Assembly: GCA_000999315.1 (NCBI GenBank)
Contig: LCFW01000011.1
Span: 1-32,267, forward strand
Direction: 5' to 3'
Length of the DNA stretch: 32,267 nucleotides
Origin: Candidatus Peregrinibacteria bacterium GW2011_GWF2_43_17
Lineage (GTDB): Bacteria; Patescibacteriota; Gracilibacteria; UBA1369; UBA12470
The notes beneath the pieces are model-generated. The model had not been told where the DNA came from. It worked only from the letters and a program-made list of their open reading frames with translations, and did no database searches. The number at the start of each line of letters is the position of its first letter. Position 1 is the first letter of the stretch. Made by a program: the position numbers and the translations under genes. Of this stretch, positions 7,069 through 15,187 are shown piece after piece.

Positions 7069-8313
7069 TCATAAAATTACAACATTGTCTGCATGAATCA
7101 CCTCTTTTCTATTCTTTTTATCTTTCAATTTCAACGCTTCCACTAACTCTCCAGAAGAATAATTCGCAATTCCAACCACCAAATTTTCACCTCGCTCATT
7201 ATATACATCCACAGTATCACGTTTCTCAAACTCGCCTGCGACACTTTTCACACCAACCAATAACAAACTTTTTTTATTCAAAAGTGCTTTCGCGGCACCA
7301 TCATCAATCACAATCCGCGAAAACGAAAGCGCACCTGCGGTAAGCCACCTTTGAAACCCTTTTAGACCTTTTTCTTTGGCTGAAAATTTCGTTCCTTCAA
7401 AACAGCCATCAAGAACCGTATCAACCAAATTTCCCTTCTTCTTCCCGTTTATAACAAAAGTCTCAATCCCCGCTCTGGTAGCCAACCGCGCAGAATTCAA
7501 TTTACTAACCATCCCGCCAAGCCCGTTTGTACTGACAGACTTTCCGCACATTTGGTAAATTTCTTCCGTTATAGCAGAAACTTCTTTCACAACTCGCGCA
7601 TTTTTATTTTTAACCGGATCAGAGTCATACAAGCCGTTTATCGAAGAACAAATCACGAGTTTTTTCGCTCCCAACATCACGGCGAGAAGCGTCGCAAGTT
7701 CATCGTTATCACCAAACCTAAGCTCCTTATCGGCAATAACATCATTTTCATTCACGATCGGCACAACTCCATTATTGAGAAGCTCGGATACAACACCTCT
7801 AACAGATAAGAATCTCTTCCTGTCGGAAAAATTTTCTCTCTCAAGCAAAATTTGCGCGACCTTCAACCCCTCTTTACCAAAAAAATCGGAATAATAGTGC
7901 ATAAGCCTCGCCTGCCCGATCGCGGCAAGCACCTGTTTTTGCAAAATCTTATCTTTTATAAGCGATCCGTCAAAAACCTCTCTTCCGGATCCAACCGCAC
8001 CCGAACTCACAAGCACAACATGCCACCCATCGCGTTTCAAAAGAGCAATTTCACTCGAAAATCTCCTAAGTACATTCAAATTCAGTTCATTTTCAGAATC
8101 GAGCAAAACCTGCGTCCCAACCTTAACCACCACGATCCCCTTGGAACGATTTTGTGATAAATAGTCGAAAAATTCTTTTTTTGGAATCTTAAAAGATTTG
8201 CCAACCTTTTGCGCCGGAATCTTTCCCGACCTTACGTACAAATAAACAGTTCGAACCTGTATTCCAAGCATCTTAGCAACATCTTCCGTACTAAAAAATT
8301 CAAAATCAGACAT
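7069..8313 (-). CDS. proB: Glutamate 5-kinase with N-terminal excisionase-type HTH domain
   Basis: 414 residues, longer than the usual ~370. Residues 1 to about 55 are a typical HTH_17/excisionase-family DNA-binding domain ('FFSTEDVAKMLGIQVRTVYL', 'VRSGKIPAQKVGKSFKIPKK'). From residue 58 a full glutamate 5-kinase follows, phosphorylating glutamate with ATP as the committed step of proline synthesis: 'GIVVVKVGTQVLL' (start of the amino-acid kinase fold), 'LVSSGAVGSGRE', 'VPIVNENDVIADKELRFGDN' and 'GLGGMVSKLNSARLATRAGI'. A C-terminal PUA domain (about 325-400) is present. The frame runs unbroken through the junction, and the ATG at 8313 fits a promoter about 20 bp upstream. The HTH is not a normal part of ProB. 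Together with direct repeats over its own promoter it suggests an enzyme that represses or senses its own operon; that role is inference. Confidence 0.95.
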   Translation of the reverse strand: MSDFEFFSTEDVAKMLGIQVRTVYLYVRSGKIPAQKVGKSFKIPKKEFFDYLSQNRSKGIVVVKVGTQVLLDSENELNLNVLRRFSSEIALLKRDGWHVVLVSSGAVGSGREVFDGSLIKDKILQKQVLAAIGQARLMHYYSDFFGKEGLKVAQILLERENFSDRKRFLSVRGVVSELLNNGVVPIVNENDVIADKELRFGDNDELATLLAVMLGAKKLVICSSINGLYDSDPVKNKNARVVKEVSAITEEIYQMCGKSVSTNGLGGMVSKLNSARLATRAGIETFVINGKKKGNLVDTVLDGCFEGTKFSAKEKGLKGFQRWLTAGALSFSRIVIDDGAAKALLNKKSLLLVGVKSVAGEFEKRDTVDVYNERGENLVVGIANYSSGELVEALKLKDKKNRKEVIHADNVVIL

Positions 8314-8337
8314 GTAGACTTACATTAATATGCCAAC

Positions 8338-8366
8338 ATGATAGTGACAAATAGTGATAAAGGCAA
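8338..8366 (-). promoter_or_regulatory. proBAC promoter with overlapping direct-repeat operator
   Basis: On the minus strand TTGCCT (8361-8366), a 17-bp spacer and TATCAT (8338-8343) make a good promoter about 25-30 bp upstream of the proB ATG. Two identical TCACTAT repeats (8351-8357 and 8341-8347) are exactly 10 bp apart and cover the spacer and the -10. This is the spacing expected for a small winged-helix protein of excisionase type binding one face of the helix. Confidence 0.65.
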
Positions 8367-8414
8367 GAAAGAATTACGCCGGGCCGTCTTAGACAAAACG
8401 TAAACAAGTAGGAA

Positions 8415-8954
8415 CTAAATCAATCCCACCATCTCCTTAATCCGTCCATAACTCTCCTGCGTCAAATGCCCCTTCCCATTCTCAACTATAACCTCCCCGC
8501 CAGTCACCTCCTGATATTTACAACCATGTTCTAACGGCACATAGGGATCATTGTCCGAATTCAAGATAAAAAACTTCTTCGCCTTTTTCGATATATCTTG
8601 CGCAATCACTCCTTTTTTGAAAAATGGCTTCAAGGTGGGCCATCCCAAGTCATCAAACGGCGCCGCAACCAAGAAAACCGCCAAAAACGGCTCGCCTTCC
8701 CATCCGCTCAAAAATCTCGGGATTAAAGCCCCTCCCAAACTATGCCCAATCAAAACGGTTTCAGCCGAATCCAACTTTTTCACAACCCCTTGAAGACCCT
8801 CAACCCATTTCTCAAAAATCGGCACCTCGTCTTGCCCGAAATTCGGTACAAAAACTTTCAATCCTTCCTTTTCAAGCTCTTTTTTAAGCCAATTAAACCA
8901 ATGCGAACTCGGATCACACCCGTAACAATGCGCTATAACGACATTTTTTATCAT
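8415..8954 (-). CDS. RBBP9/YdeN-family serine hydrolase
   Basis: 179 residues from the ATG at 8954. The longer frame from 9020 is translated out of a palindrome and is rejected. It is an alpha/beta hydrolase of the small RBBP9/YdeN type: 'NVVIAHCYGCDPSSHWFNWL' at the N-terminus, nucleophile elbow 'LIGHSLGG', Asp in 'NSDNDPYVP', His in 'GKGHLTQ'. The conserved 'APFDDLGWPTL' is typical of the family. The natural substrate is generally unknown. It is downstream of the nitroreductase gene on the same strand, separated by a long nested hairpin that ends 10 nt before the start codon. Confidence 0.85.
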   Translation of the reverse strand: MIKNVVIAHCYGCDPSSHWFNWLKKELEKEGLKVFVPNFGQDEVPIFEKWVEGLQGVVKKLDSAETVLIGHSLGGALIPRFLSGWEGEPFLAVFLVAAPFDDLGWPTLKPFFKKGVIAQDISKKAKKFFILNSDNDPYVPLEHGCKYQEVTGGEVIVENGKGHLTQESYGRIKEMVGLI

Positions 8955-8963
8955 AAAAGGTGA

Positions 8964-9057
8964 GTAAAACAGCTTGAGTTCGAGTAGCGAAATGATAGTT
9001 TGGGTCTCGCTGGGTCCCAAATTAACATTTCGCGAGCCTTCACGAAAGCTGTTTTAC
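8964..9057. repeat. Nested three-tier palindrome
   Basis: Three concentric stems: 12 bp (GTAAAACAGCTT 8964-8975 / 9046-9057), 8 bp (GCGAAATG 8987-8994 / 9026-9033) and 6 bp (TTTGGG 8999-9004 / 9016-9021), with an 11-nt loop. All stems are perfect. It occupies the leader of the hydrolase gene. The architecture is like the elements at 2024 and 16220, but the core sequence is different. Confidence 0.75.
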
Positions 9058-9087
9058 GAACAACAGAAACCAGCCGTTTCCCTCACG

Positions 9088-9672
9088 CTACTTTAACCAT
9101 TTCTGTATTTTATTAAAATCTCTATCAACTTCACCATCCATCTGATCTGAATACCCAAATACCATTCCAAACATAAGTTCCTGCGACTCTTTCATCCCAA
9201 CACTAATTAACTCTTCACGAGCCGCATGACACGCATACCCGATCATACAACTCGCAATCCCCTGTTCTCGCGCATATAAGCACATATTTTCGGCCGCCAT
9301 CCCGCAATCTATTGGCGCATAAGCGCTATCTTTTTCGACAACAACAAGCACAACACAAGGCGCCCCATAAAAAACAGTATCTTCTTTCAATTCAAGTCTC
9401 TTTTTCACCCTTTCGACTCTCTCTTCAGAGCCAAAATCGGCAATTGCATTTTCACCGGAAACTTTTTCCAAAAGATACCCCTGCACCGACGCACTCAACC
9501 CGTTTATCGCATCTCTATTTGTAATCACGATAAAATTCCACGGCTGATGATTGTGAGCCGACGGCGCCATCATTCCCGCCTCAAGAATCGCCTTAATCTG
9601 CTTATCGGTTAAAAAATCAGGTTTATAAGAACGAACCGACCTGCGAGAACGAATCATATCAAGAATGGACAT
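9088..9672 (-). CDS. Nitroreductase family protein
   Basis: 194 residues from the ATG at 9672. The longer frame from 9741 adds a low-quality N-terminus. It is an FMN-dependent oxidoreductase fold: 'MSILDMIRSRRSVRSYKPDF' with the FMN-phosphate-binding RRSVR, 'MAPSAHNHQPWNFIVI', 'APCVVLVVVEKDSAY', and 'DCGMAAENMCLYAREQGIAS', in which the usual 'aenl.L.A...Gl' is clear. The family reduces nitro compounds, quinones or flavins with NAD(P)H; the substrate cannot be told here. It lies downstream of tRNA-Val on the same strand. Confidence 0.9.
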   Translation of the reverse strand: MSILDMIRSRRSVRSYKPDFLTDKQIKAILEAGMMAPSAHNHQPWNFIVITNRDAINGLSASVQGYLLEKVSGENAIADFGSEERVERVKKRLELKEDTVFYGAPCVVLVVVEKDSAYAPIDCGMAAENMCLYAREQGIASCMIGYACHAAREELISVGMKESQELMFGMVFGYSDQMDGEVDRDFNKIQKWLK

Positions 9673-9783
9673 ATTGAGATTGATTAAAAATACAAAAGAA
9701 ATATAACAAAAAAAACGATCCATATAAAGATTCCACAACACAAATAAAGAGATTGGAGACCATCTGCTTCGCTACCGGCCTAC

Positions 9784-9860
9784 TGGTGGGCGCTATAGGG
9801 CTCGAACCTATGACCTACTGGGTGTAAACCAGTCGCTCTAGCCAACTGAGCTAAGCGCCC
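9784..9860 (-). tRNA. tRNA-Val (anticodon UAC)
   Basis: Complete cloverleaf: 7-bp acceptor GGGCGCT/AGCGCCC, D-arm GCTC..GAGC, anticodon loop TTTACAC with anticodon TAC, T-arm ending GGTTCGAGCCC. The CCA end is encoded (9784-9786). Confidence 0.97.
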
Positions 9861-9872
9861 AACACAAGGAAC

Positions 9873-9901
9873 CTTTTACCAAAACCACAAGAAAATATCA
9901 A
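9873..9901 (-). promoter_or_regulatory. Promoter for tRNA-Val
   Basis: On the minus strand TTGATA (9896-9901), a 17-bp spacer and TAAAAG (9873-9878) with an upstream TGG. The tRNA 5' end is 13 bp beyond the -10. Confidence 0.5.
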
Positions 9902-10145
9902 TCAAATTCCTCATTAAAAGCATAAAACGTCTCCCGGAACCCCCAGGCTGTCCGAGAATGAACTTTTTTAAGAAAACGCATTGTTTTTAAATTTGCTTAA
10001 TGATTCGCAATGCTTTTTGCTATCTGTTGCACAGAATAACATGGCCCGTCCTCCAATTTCATTGTCGGACGGTCTGGTCTCTCCGATCAACGTACATCTC
10101 GAAATCAATAGGGCGCACAGACCCTAAAAGTAAAAACCTTCCCCT
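9902..10145. other. Spacer between tRNA-Leu and tRNA-Val, no gene recognised
   Basis: About 240 bases with no convincing reading frame. Hairpins are visible: CGTCC/GGACG around 10050-10075 and GCATTG/CAATGC around 9980-10013. A small RNA is possible, but I could not match the sequence to SRP RNA, 6S RNA, tmRNA or RNase P. Confidence 0.4.
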
Positions 10146-10229
10146 TGGTGCCGTGGAGAGGACTCGAACCTCCAAGCCTTTCGGCATACGCACCTCAAGC
10201 GTACGTGTATACCATTCCACCACCACGGC
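10146..10229 (-). tRNA. tRNA-Leu (anticodon GAG)
   Basis: Class II tRNA with a long variable arm (TGCCGAAAGGCT). Acceptor GCCGTGG/CCACGGC, anticodon stem TACGC/GCGTA with loop TTGAGGT, anticodon GAG, T-arm GGAGGTTCGAGTCCTCT. CCA is encoded (10146-10148). Confidence 0.97.
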
Positions 10230-10250
10230 AAATTTTGAAAGAGCGAGGAC

Positions 10251-10278
10251 ATTTTACCGACCACCCGCAAAAAAACAA
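10251..10278 (-). promoter_or_regulatory. Promoter for tRNA-Leu
   Basis: On the minus strand TTGTTT (10273-10278), a 16-bp spacer and TAAAAT (10251-10256), 22 bp before the tRNA 5' end. It begins just after the degP stop codon. Confidence 0.55.
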
Positions 10279-10285
10279 TAGTCCC

Positions 10286-10304
10286 GGATTTTCATTGAAA
10301 ATCC
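10286..10304 (-). terminator. Hairpin across the stop codon of the HtrA protease gene
   Basis: GGATTTTC (10286-10293) and GAAAATCC (10297-10304) form a perfect 8-bp stem with a 3-nt loop. The TGA stop (10292-10294) lies within it. On the minus strand a run of seven T begins about 10 nt after the stem, so this may terminate, weakly, ahead of the tRNA-Leu promoter. Confidence 0.5.
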
Positions 10305-11518
10305 TCCTCCTTACTCTGCCCCAACGTCACCTTCACCTCAATCTCTTCGCCATCCCTCCAAACCTTCAATATAACTTCATCCCCTATTTCATAATCCAAA
10401 ATTACATCTTTCAAGTCATTACTCTCATCAATTTTCACCCCATCAACCTCCAAAATAATATCCTTGGCTTGTAATCCTGCCTCATCCGCCGGACTCCCTT
10501 CCACGACAGCGGAAGTTTCAGTGGTAGGATCCCCAACGATAGCCGCCCCGTAATCAACGCCCAAATCCAACCTCTCATTCGCCTGTTCGTTCACCAAAAC
10601 ATACATTACCCCCAAATAAGGATAAGCTATATATCCATACTGCTCATAAGAATCAACGATCTGCGCCACATCATTTATGGGTATCGCAAATCCTATACCT
10701 TGCGCCTCCGAATCAACAGCCGTATTAATACCGATCACTTGTCCATCCAAATTCACCAAAGGACCGCCGCTGTTTCCGGGATTGATGGCCGCATCCGTTT
10801 GTAACAAGTCCACAAGCTCGCTCGGATTTCTGCCAAACATATCCGAAGCGACAATCTCTCGACCCGTAGCGCTTATAATTCCCGCAGTCGTAGTGTTTTC
10901 ATATTCGGCAAAAGCGTTACCGATAGCAAGCACCATCTGTCCAACCTTCACACTGTCCGAATCGCCAAACTCAACATAAGGCAAAGACCCGACCAAACCA
11001 GCCGCATCTGTTCCCTCGTCGGCTTTCAACTGCAAAATCGCCAAATCGTTAGACTGATCTATCTCCAAAATCTCAACATCAAACTGCACTCCATCGGCAG
11101 TATAAGCGACATACTCCAAAGTCGTATCCTCGATAACATGTCTGTTTGTAATAGCCATACCATCTTTAGTGATCAGAAAACCGGTTCCTCCACCAACTTC
11201 TTGCAAATTATCCTCCGATTCAGATTCGTCATAAGAATAATAATAATCGAGCGGCCCCCAGAAGTATTCATCATAATAAGAGTTCAAATCCTGAAGCGCA
11301 ATTATACTGATAACGGCAGGCGAAACTTTATCGTAAGCCGCAATTATTTTGGACTCTTCGGTATAAACCTCTCCGACAGTGGTATTCACGGATTCCTGCG
11401 ATTCAACTTCGACAATCCCGCTCGTAAGAAGATACATACTGGTACCGGCACCCGAAACACCGCCTAAAATCAGACTGAAAAGCACGGATACAAGAAAGGT
11501 TGTTCTCCCTCTGGACAT
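10292..11518 (-). CDS. HtrA/DegP-like serine protease (trypsin-like plus one PDZ)
   Basis: 408 residues. Membrane-anchored quality-control protease acting outside the cytoplasm. Residues 8-31 form one hydrophobic segment, probably an uncleaved anchor. The trypsin-like domain has the catalytic triad His127 ('TNRHVIED'), Asp158 ('SNDLAILQL') and Ser250 ('NPGNSGGPL'). One PDZ domain spans about 290-400 ('AVVEGSPADEAGLQAKDIIL', 'VDGVKI'). A Tyr/Asp-rich insertion around residues 87-112 lies just ahead of the protease core. One PDZ rather than two resembles DegS or Gram-positive HtrA. It is divergent from the folate cyclo-ligase gene. Confidence 0.94.
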   Translation of the reverse strand: MSRGRTTFLVSVLFSLILGGVSGAGTSMYLLTSGIVEVESQESVNTTVGEVYTEESKIIAAYDKVSPAVISIIALQDLNSYYDEYFWGPLDYYYSYDESESEDNLQEVGGGTGFLITKDGMAITNRHVIEDTTLEYVAYTADGVQFDVEILEIDQSNDLAILQLKADEGTDAAGLVGSLPYVEFGDSDSVKVGQMVLAIGNAFAEYENTTTAGIISATGREIVASDMFGRNPSELVDLLQTDAAINPGNSGGPLVNLDGQVIGINTAVDSEAQGIGFAIPINDVAQIVDSYEQYGYIAYPYLGVMYVLVNEQANERLDLGVDYGAAIVGDPTTETSAVVEGSPADEAGLQAKDIILEVDGVKIDESNDLKDVILDYEIGDEVILKVWRDGEEIEVKVTLGQSKEEDFQ

Positions 11519-11633
11519 ATTTGTTTTTATTAAAAATTACGTGCGACAATTTTAACCCTTTCGGCACATAAAAACAATATTGAAAAGTTTTGAACTAAAG
11601 CTAAAATACCCACGGTCAAGAAAAACACGAATT

Positions 11634-12194
11634 TTGATTCAAAAACAGAAAATAAGAGAAGAAGTCAAAAGAAAAAGGCACAGCCTCGGACTCTTAAAAA
11701 AAATTTCCCTGAACAAAAAAATCAGAGCTAATTTGGAAAATCTGCAAGATTTCAAAAACGCAAAAACAATCCTCATATATACATCGATGAAAGACGAAGT
11801 TGACACCTTGAAAATCATTAAAAAACACTTCAAAGAAAAACGCCTGATCCTCCCTACGGTCTGCAAAGATTCAAACACACTGAAGCTTTATCATTTGGAG
11901 AATTTAAAAGAACTTAAAAAAGGATACCAAGGCATCCTCGAGATCCCTCACTGCACAAAAAATACAACCCTTCCAAGCGAAATCGAACTTTGTATAATCC
12001 CGGGGCTCGCATTCGACTTAAACGGCAATCGGATCGGCTACGGCAAAGGTTTCTTCGACTCTCTCCTCAAAAACATCCACGCGAAAAAAATCGCACTGGC
12101 ATACGACTTTCAAATATACGAAACACTCCCTTGTCACGAAGACGACGTGCCGATAAACTCAATCATCACCGAATCTCAAATAATTAATATTTAA
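11634..12194 (+). CDS. 5-formyltetrahydrofolate cyclo-ligase
   Basis: About 186 residues. Converts 5-formyl-THF to 5,10-methenyl-THF with ATP, returning the stored folate to one-carbon metabolism. The signature is '[20 protein letters not shown]' near the C-terminus, and the N-terminal '[12 protein letters not shown]' is the usual start of the family. No ATG exists near this point; the TTG at 11634 fits family alignment, while a TTG at 11580 would add 18 residues, so the start is uncertain. It is 11 bp upstream of glyA and probably cotranscribed, placing two folate one-carbon enzymes together. Confidence 0.9.
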   Translation: MIQKQKIREEVKRKRHSLGLLKKISLNKKIRANLENLQDFKNAKTILIYTSMKDEVDTLKIIKKHFKEKRLILPTVCKDSNTLKLYHLENLKELKKGYQGILEIPHCTKNTTLPSEIELCIIPGLAFDLNGNRIGYGKGFFDSLLKNIHAKKIALAYDFQIYETLPCHEDDVPINSIITESQIINI

Positions 12195-12205
12195 CAAAAA
12201 CGCCA

Positions 12206-13465
12206 ATGTCAGCAATCCAAAACCAAGACCCGGCAGTTTACACGGCAATCGTAGGAGAAAAAAAACGCGAAGCGGAAGGACTCGAACTGATAGCTTCGGA
12301 AAACTACGTCTCACCGGCGGTACTCGAAGCATTAGGAACGGTTTTTACAAATAAATATTCCGAAGGTTATCCGGGAAAACGTTATTACGGCGGACAAACT
12401 TACACCGACCAAGTCGAATCCCTGGCAATCGAAAGAGCCAAGCAACTTTTCGGCGCGGACCACGTCAATGTCCAACCGCTTTCCGGCGCTCCGGCAAACA
12501 TAGCCGCATACTTTTCAATCCTTGAACCCGGCGACACGGTCTTAGGCATGGATTTATCACACGGCGGACATTTGACCCACGGTCACCCTGTCACTTATAT
12601 CGCGAAACTTTTTAAATTCATCAGATACAAAACCACCGAAGAAGGCTCAATCGACTACGATGAAATCGAAAGAATGGCAAAAGAACACAAACCCAAACTA
12701 ATTCTCATGGGTTACTCCGCATACTCTCGCGAAATCGACTACACAAGAGTTAAAAAAATCGCAGACTCCGTAGGCTCGCTCACAATGGCCGACATCGCAC
12801 ACTTGGCGGGTCTGATAGCCGGAGGCGAAATGAACAATCCCGTCCCGTTATTCGACCTTGTCACAACCACAACTCACAAAACATTACGTGGCCCTCGCGG
12901 CGGCATGATTATGTGCAAATCACACTTAGCAAAAGCTGTGGACAAATCGGTCTTCCCTGGCTTCCAAGGCGGTCCTCATGAAAATAACATCGCCGCAAAA
13001 GCGGTAGCTTTCGGCGAAGCTTTAAAACCTGAATTCAAAGAGTATGCACGCCAAATCAAAAAAAATGCGAAAACGATGGAAAACGAACTTCGCGAACTTG
13101 GATTTAAACTCATGTTCGGCGGAACCGACAATCACCTCCTATTAATAGATGTCTCAAACAAAAACGCCACGGGCAAAGAAGCCGAAATCGCACTCGACAA
13201 AGCCGGCATCACCGTCAACAAAAACATGATCCCAAACGATCCTCGCTCTCCTATGGATCCATCCGGCATCAGAATCGGCACCCCGGCCATGACAACCCGC
13301 GGAATGAAAGAAGCCGAAATGGTCAAAGTCGCAAAATGGATGGACCTCGCCATCGCAAACAGAACCAACGAACAAGAACTCGCAAAGATAAAAGAAGAGG
13401 TGAAAGAGCTTTGCAAAGGGTTTCCGGTACCGGGAATAGGCAATGATAGTCCGATAAACCGATAA
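12206..13465 (+). CDS. glyA: Serine hydroxymethyltransferase
   Basis: 419 residues, normal length. PLP-dependent interconversion of serine and glycine with transfer of a one-carbon unit to tetrahydrofolate. '[20 protein letters not shown]', '[15 protein letters not shown]' and the PLP-lysine motif '[14 protein letters not shown]' are all intact, as is '[20 protein letters not shown]'. Second gene of a plus-strand run with the folate cyclo-ligase; the cysteine-rich gene follows 17 bp later. Confidence 0.98.
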   Translation: MSAIQNQDPAVYTAIVGEKKREAEGLELIASENYVSPAVLEALGTVFTNKYSEGYPGKRYYGGQTYTDQVESLAIERAKQLFGADHVNVQPLSGAPANIAAYFSILEPGDTVLGMDLSHGGHLTHGHPVTYIAKLFKFIRYKTTEEGSIDYDEIERMAKEHKPKLILMGYSAYSREIDYTRVKKIADSVGSLTMADIAHLAGLIAGGEMNNPVPLFDLVTTTTHKTLRGPRGGMIMCKSHLAKAVDKSVFPGFQGGPHENNIAAKAVAFGEALKPEFKEYARQIKKNAKTMENELRELGFKLMFGGTDNHLLLIDVSNKNATGKEAEIALDKAGITVNKNMIPNDPRSPMDPSGIRIGTPAMTTRGMKEAEMVKVAKWMDLAIANRTNEQELAKIKEEVKELCKGFPVPGIGNDSPINR

Positions 13466-13482
13466 ACTAATAGTCACATAGT

Positions 13483-15162
13483 ATGGATATCACAAATACT
13501 TGCGCAAAATGCCAAAATAATTTCATCTTCACCGGAGATGACGAACAATTTTTGCGAAAAATAAGTCCCGAGTTTAATGGCAAAAAATATCAAATCCCAC
13601 CGCCAAAATTATGCCCGGATTGCAGACAACAAAGACGATTAACCTGGCGAAACGAACGAAACCTCTATCAGCGAACTTGCAATCTTTGTAAGAAAAAAAT
13701 GCTGTCGATTTATCGTGAAGACAATCCGTTCCCGGTCTGTTGTCTCGATTGCTGGTGGAGTGACAAATGGGATCCGCTCGCCTATGGCAAAGAGTTCGAT
13801 TTCAATCGTTCCTTCTTCGAACAATTCAAGGAATTACACAACTCCGTCCCGAGAATGACGGTTCTGCAATCCCAAAACGAAAATAGCGAATATACCGCCA
13901 ACGTATCTCATCTGAAAAATTGCTATCTGCTTTTCTCCGCGGATTTCAGTAAAGATTGTTATTACGGAGTTTTGATTGAAAACTGCCAAGACAGTATTGA
14001 CAACCTCATAATAAACAAATGCCAACTTGCTCACGAAGCGATTTTTTCCAACAATATTTATAACAGCACTTTTGTAATACACTCCTCTCAATGCTCGGAT
14101 TCGGCTTTTCTTCTTGATTGCAAAAACTGTTCTCGTTGTTTTATGTGTTACGGATTACGGAATAAGCAATACTGCATTGGGAACAAGCAGTATTCCAAAG
14201 AAGAATATTTTGAGAAAATTAATTCTTCCCCATTATCTTCCCATAAAAACTACGAAAACTTTAAACAGCACTTTCTTGAACTGATTAAAAACGTACCATA
14301 TCTTTTCATGTGGAGAAATGGTCACATCGTAGACTCGAGCGGAGATCTTTTAATAGATGTGAAAAATTGCCTGGAATGTTACGAGGTTACGGAAGGACGC
14401 GATTGTAAATATATTCAAGGAGCATATCAAATAGCGGATGTACGCGATTGTTCGTATGTTAACGGCGAATTGGGTTACGAAAATTGCGAATGTTTCCCGA
14501 TGCCAATGAGATCTGCATTTAATTTAAACAGTTATAACGGAAATGATGTTTATTACAGCGACATGTGCATGAACAACAATTCCTATCTTTTGGGATGTAT
14601 AAGCCTAAAAAGAAGTAAATATTGCATCTTGAATAAACAATATAATCCCACAGAATATAACGAGCTGGCTTCAAAAATAATTGAACACATGCAAAGAACA
14701 GGAGAATACGGTGAATTCCCCCCTTCCTCTCTTTCGCCATTTAATTACAATGAAACAAATGCTCAGGAATTTTTCCCGTTAACCAGAGAGGAAGCTTTAG
14801 CGCAAAACTACACTTGGCTTGAAAAAGAACAAAAATATTACCAACCACAAACTTACGAAATACCCGACGACATTAGAGATACCCCAAAAGACATCCTCAA
14901 CCATATTCTATCATGCAAACAATGTGGTAAAAATTACAAAATAATCGGGCAAGAATATGACCTGTTACAAAAACTGCAATTACCGATTCCATGTTTGTGT
15001 TTTGATTGCCGCCATAACAATCGAAGCACCTTCTTTCGCAAACCAAGAAAACTCTATAATAGGAAGTGTTATAAATGCGGAAACGACATCCAAACAAACT
15101 ATTCACCCGAACATCCCGAAAAAGTCTATTGCGAAACGTGTTATATGGGAGAAGTTTACTAG
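13483..15162 (+). CDS. Cysteine-rich protein with four zinc ribbons (copy 1), uncharacterised
   Basis: 559 residues; function not known to me. Large proteins of this layout are common in CPR genomes. Two N-terminal zinc ribbons: Cys7/10/44/47 and Cys66/69/87/90. Two C-terminal ribbons repeat the pattern ('CKQCGKNYKI', 'CLCFDCRHNNR', 'CYKCGNDI', 'CETCY'). Both pairs share 'P-x-P-x-x-C-x-x-C-R' and 'LY-x-R-x-C', so the ends look like an internal duplication. The middle is rich in evenly spaced Cys/Asn (about 140-380: 'LKNCYLLFSADFSKDCYYG', 'CIGNKQYSKEEYFEKI') and could be a beta-helix. 'GEYGEFPPSSLSPFNYNETN' is shared with copy 2. No signal peptide. Lies 17 bp after glyA, probably cotranscribed. 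Confidence 0.8.
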   Translation: MDITNTCAKCQNNFIFTGDDEQFLRKISPEFNGKKYQIPPPKLCPDCRQQRRLTWRNERNLYQRTCNLCKKKMLSIYREDNPFPVCCLDCWWSDKWDPLAYGKEFDFNRSFFEQFKELHNSVPRMTVLQSQNENSEYTANVSHLKNCYLLFSADFSKDCYYGVLIENCQDSIDNLIINKCQLAHEAIFSNNIYNSTFVIHSSQCSDSAFLLDCKNCSRCFMCYGLRNKQYCIGNKQYSKEEYFEKINSSPLSSHKNYENFKQHFLELIKNVPYLFMWRNGHIVDSSGDLLIDVKNCLECYEVTEGRDCKYIQGAYQIADVRDCSYVNGELGYENCECFPMPMRSAFNLNSYNGNDVYYSDMCMNNNSYLLGCISLKRSKYCILNKQYNPTEYNELASKIIEHMQRTGEYGEFPPSSLSPFNYNETNAQEFFPLTREEALAQNYTWLEKEQKYYQPQTYEIPDDIRDTPKDILNHILSCKQCGKNYKIIGQEYDLLQKLQLPIPCLCFDCRHNNRSTFFRKPRKLYNRKCYKCGNDIQTNYSPEHPEKVYCETCYMGEVY

Positions 15163-15187
15163 GGTCTGTGCACACTAGCGAAGACAA

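Noticed and set aside
8955-9020. N-terminal extension of the hydrolase
   Set aside because: It is translated from the nested palindrome; the family starts at the ATG at 8954.
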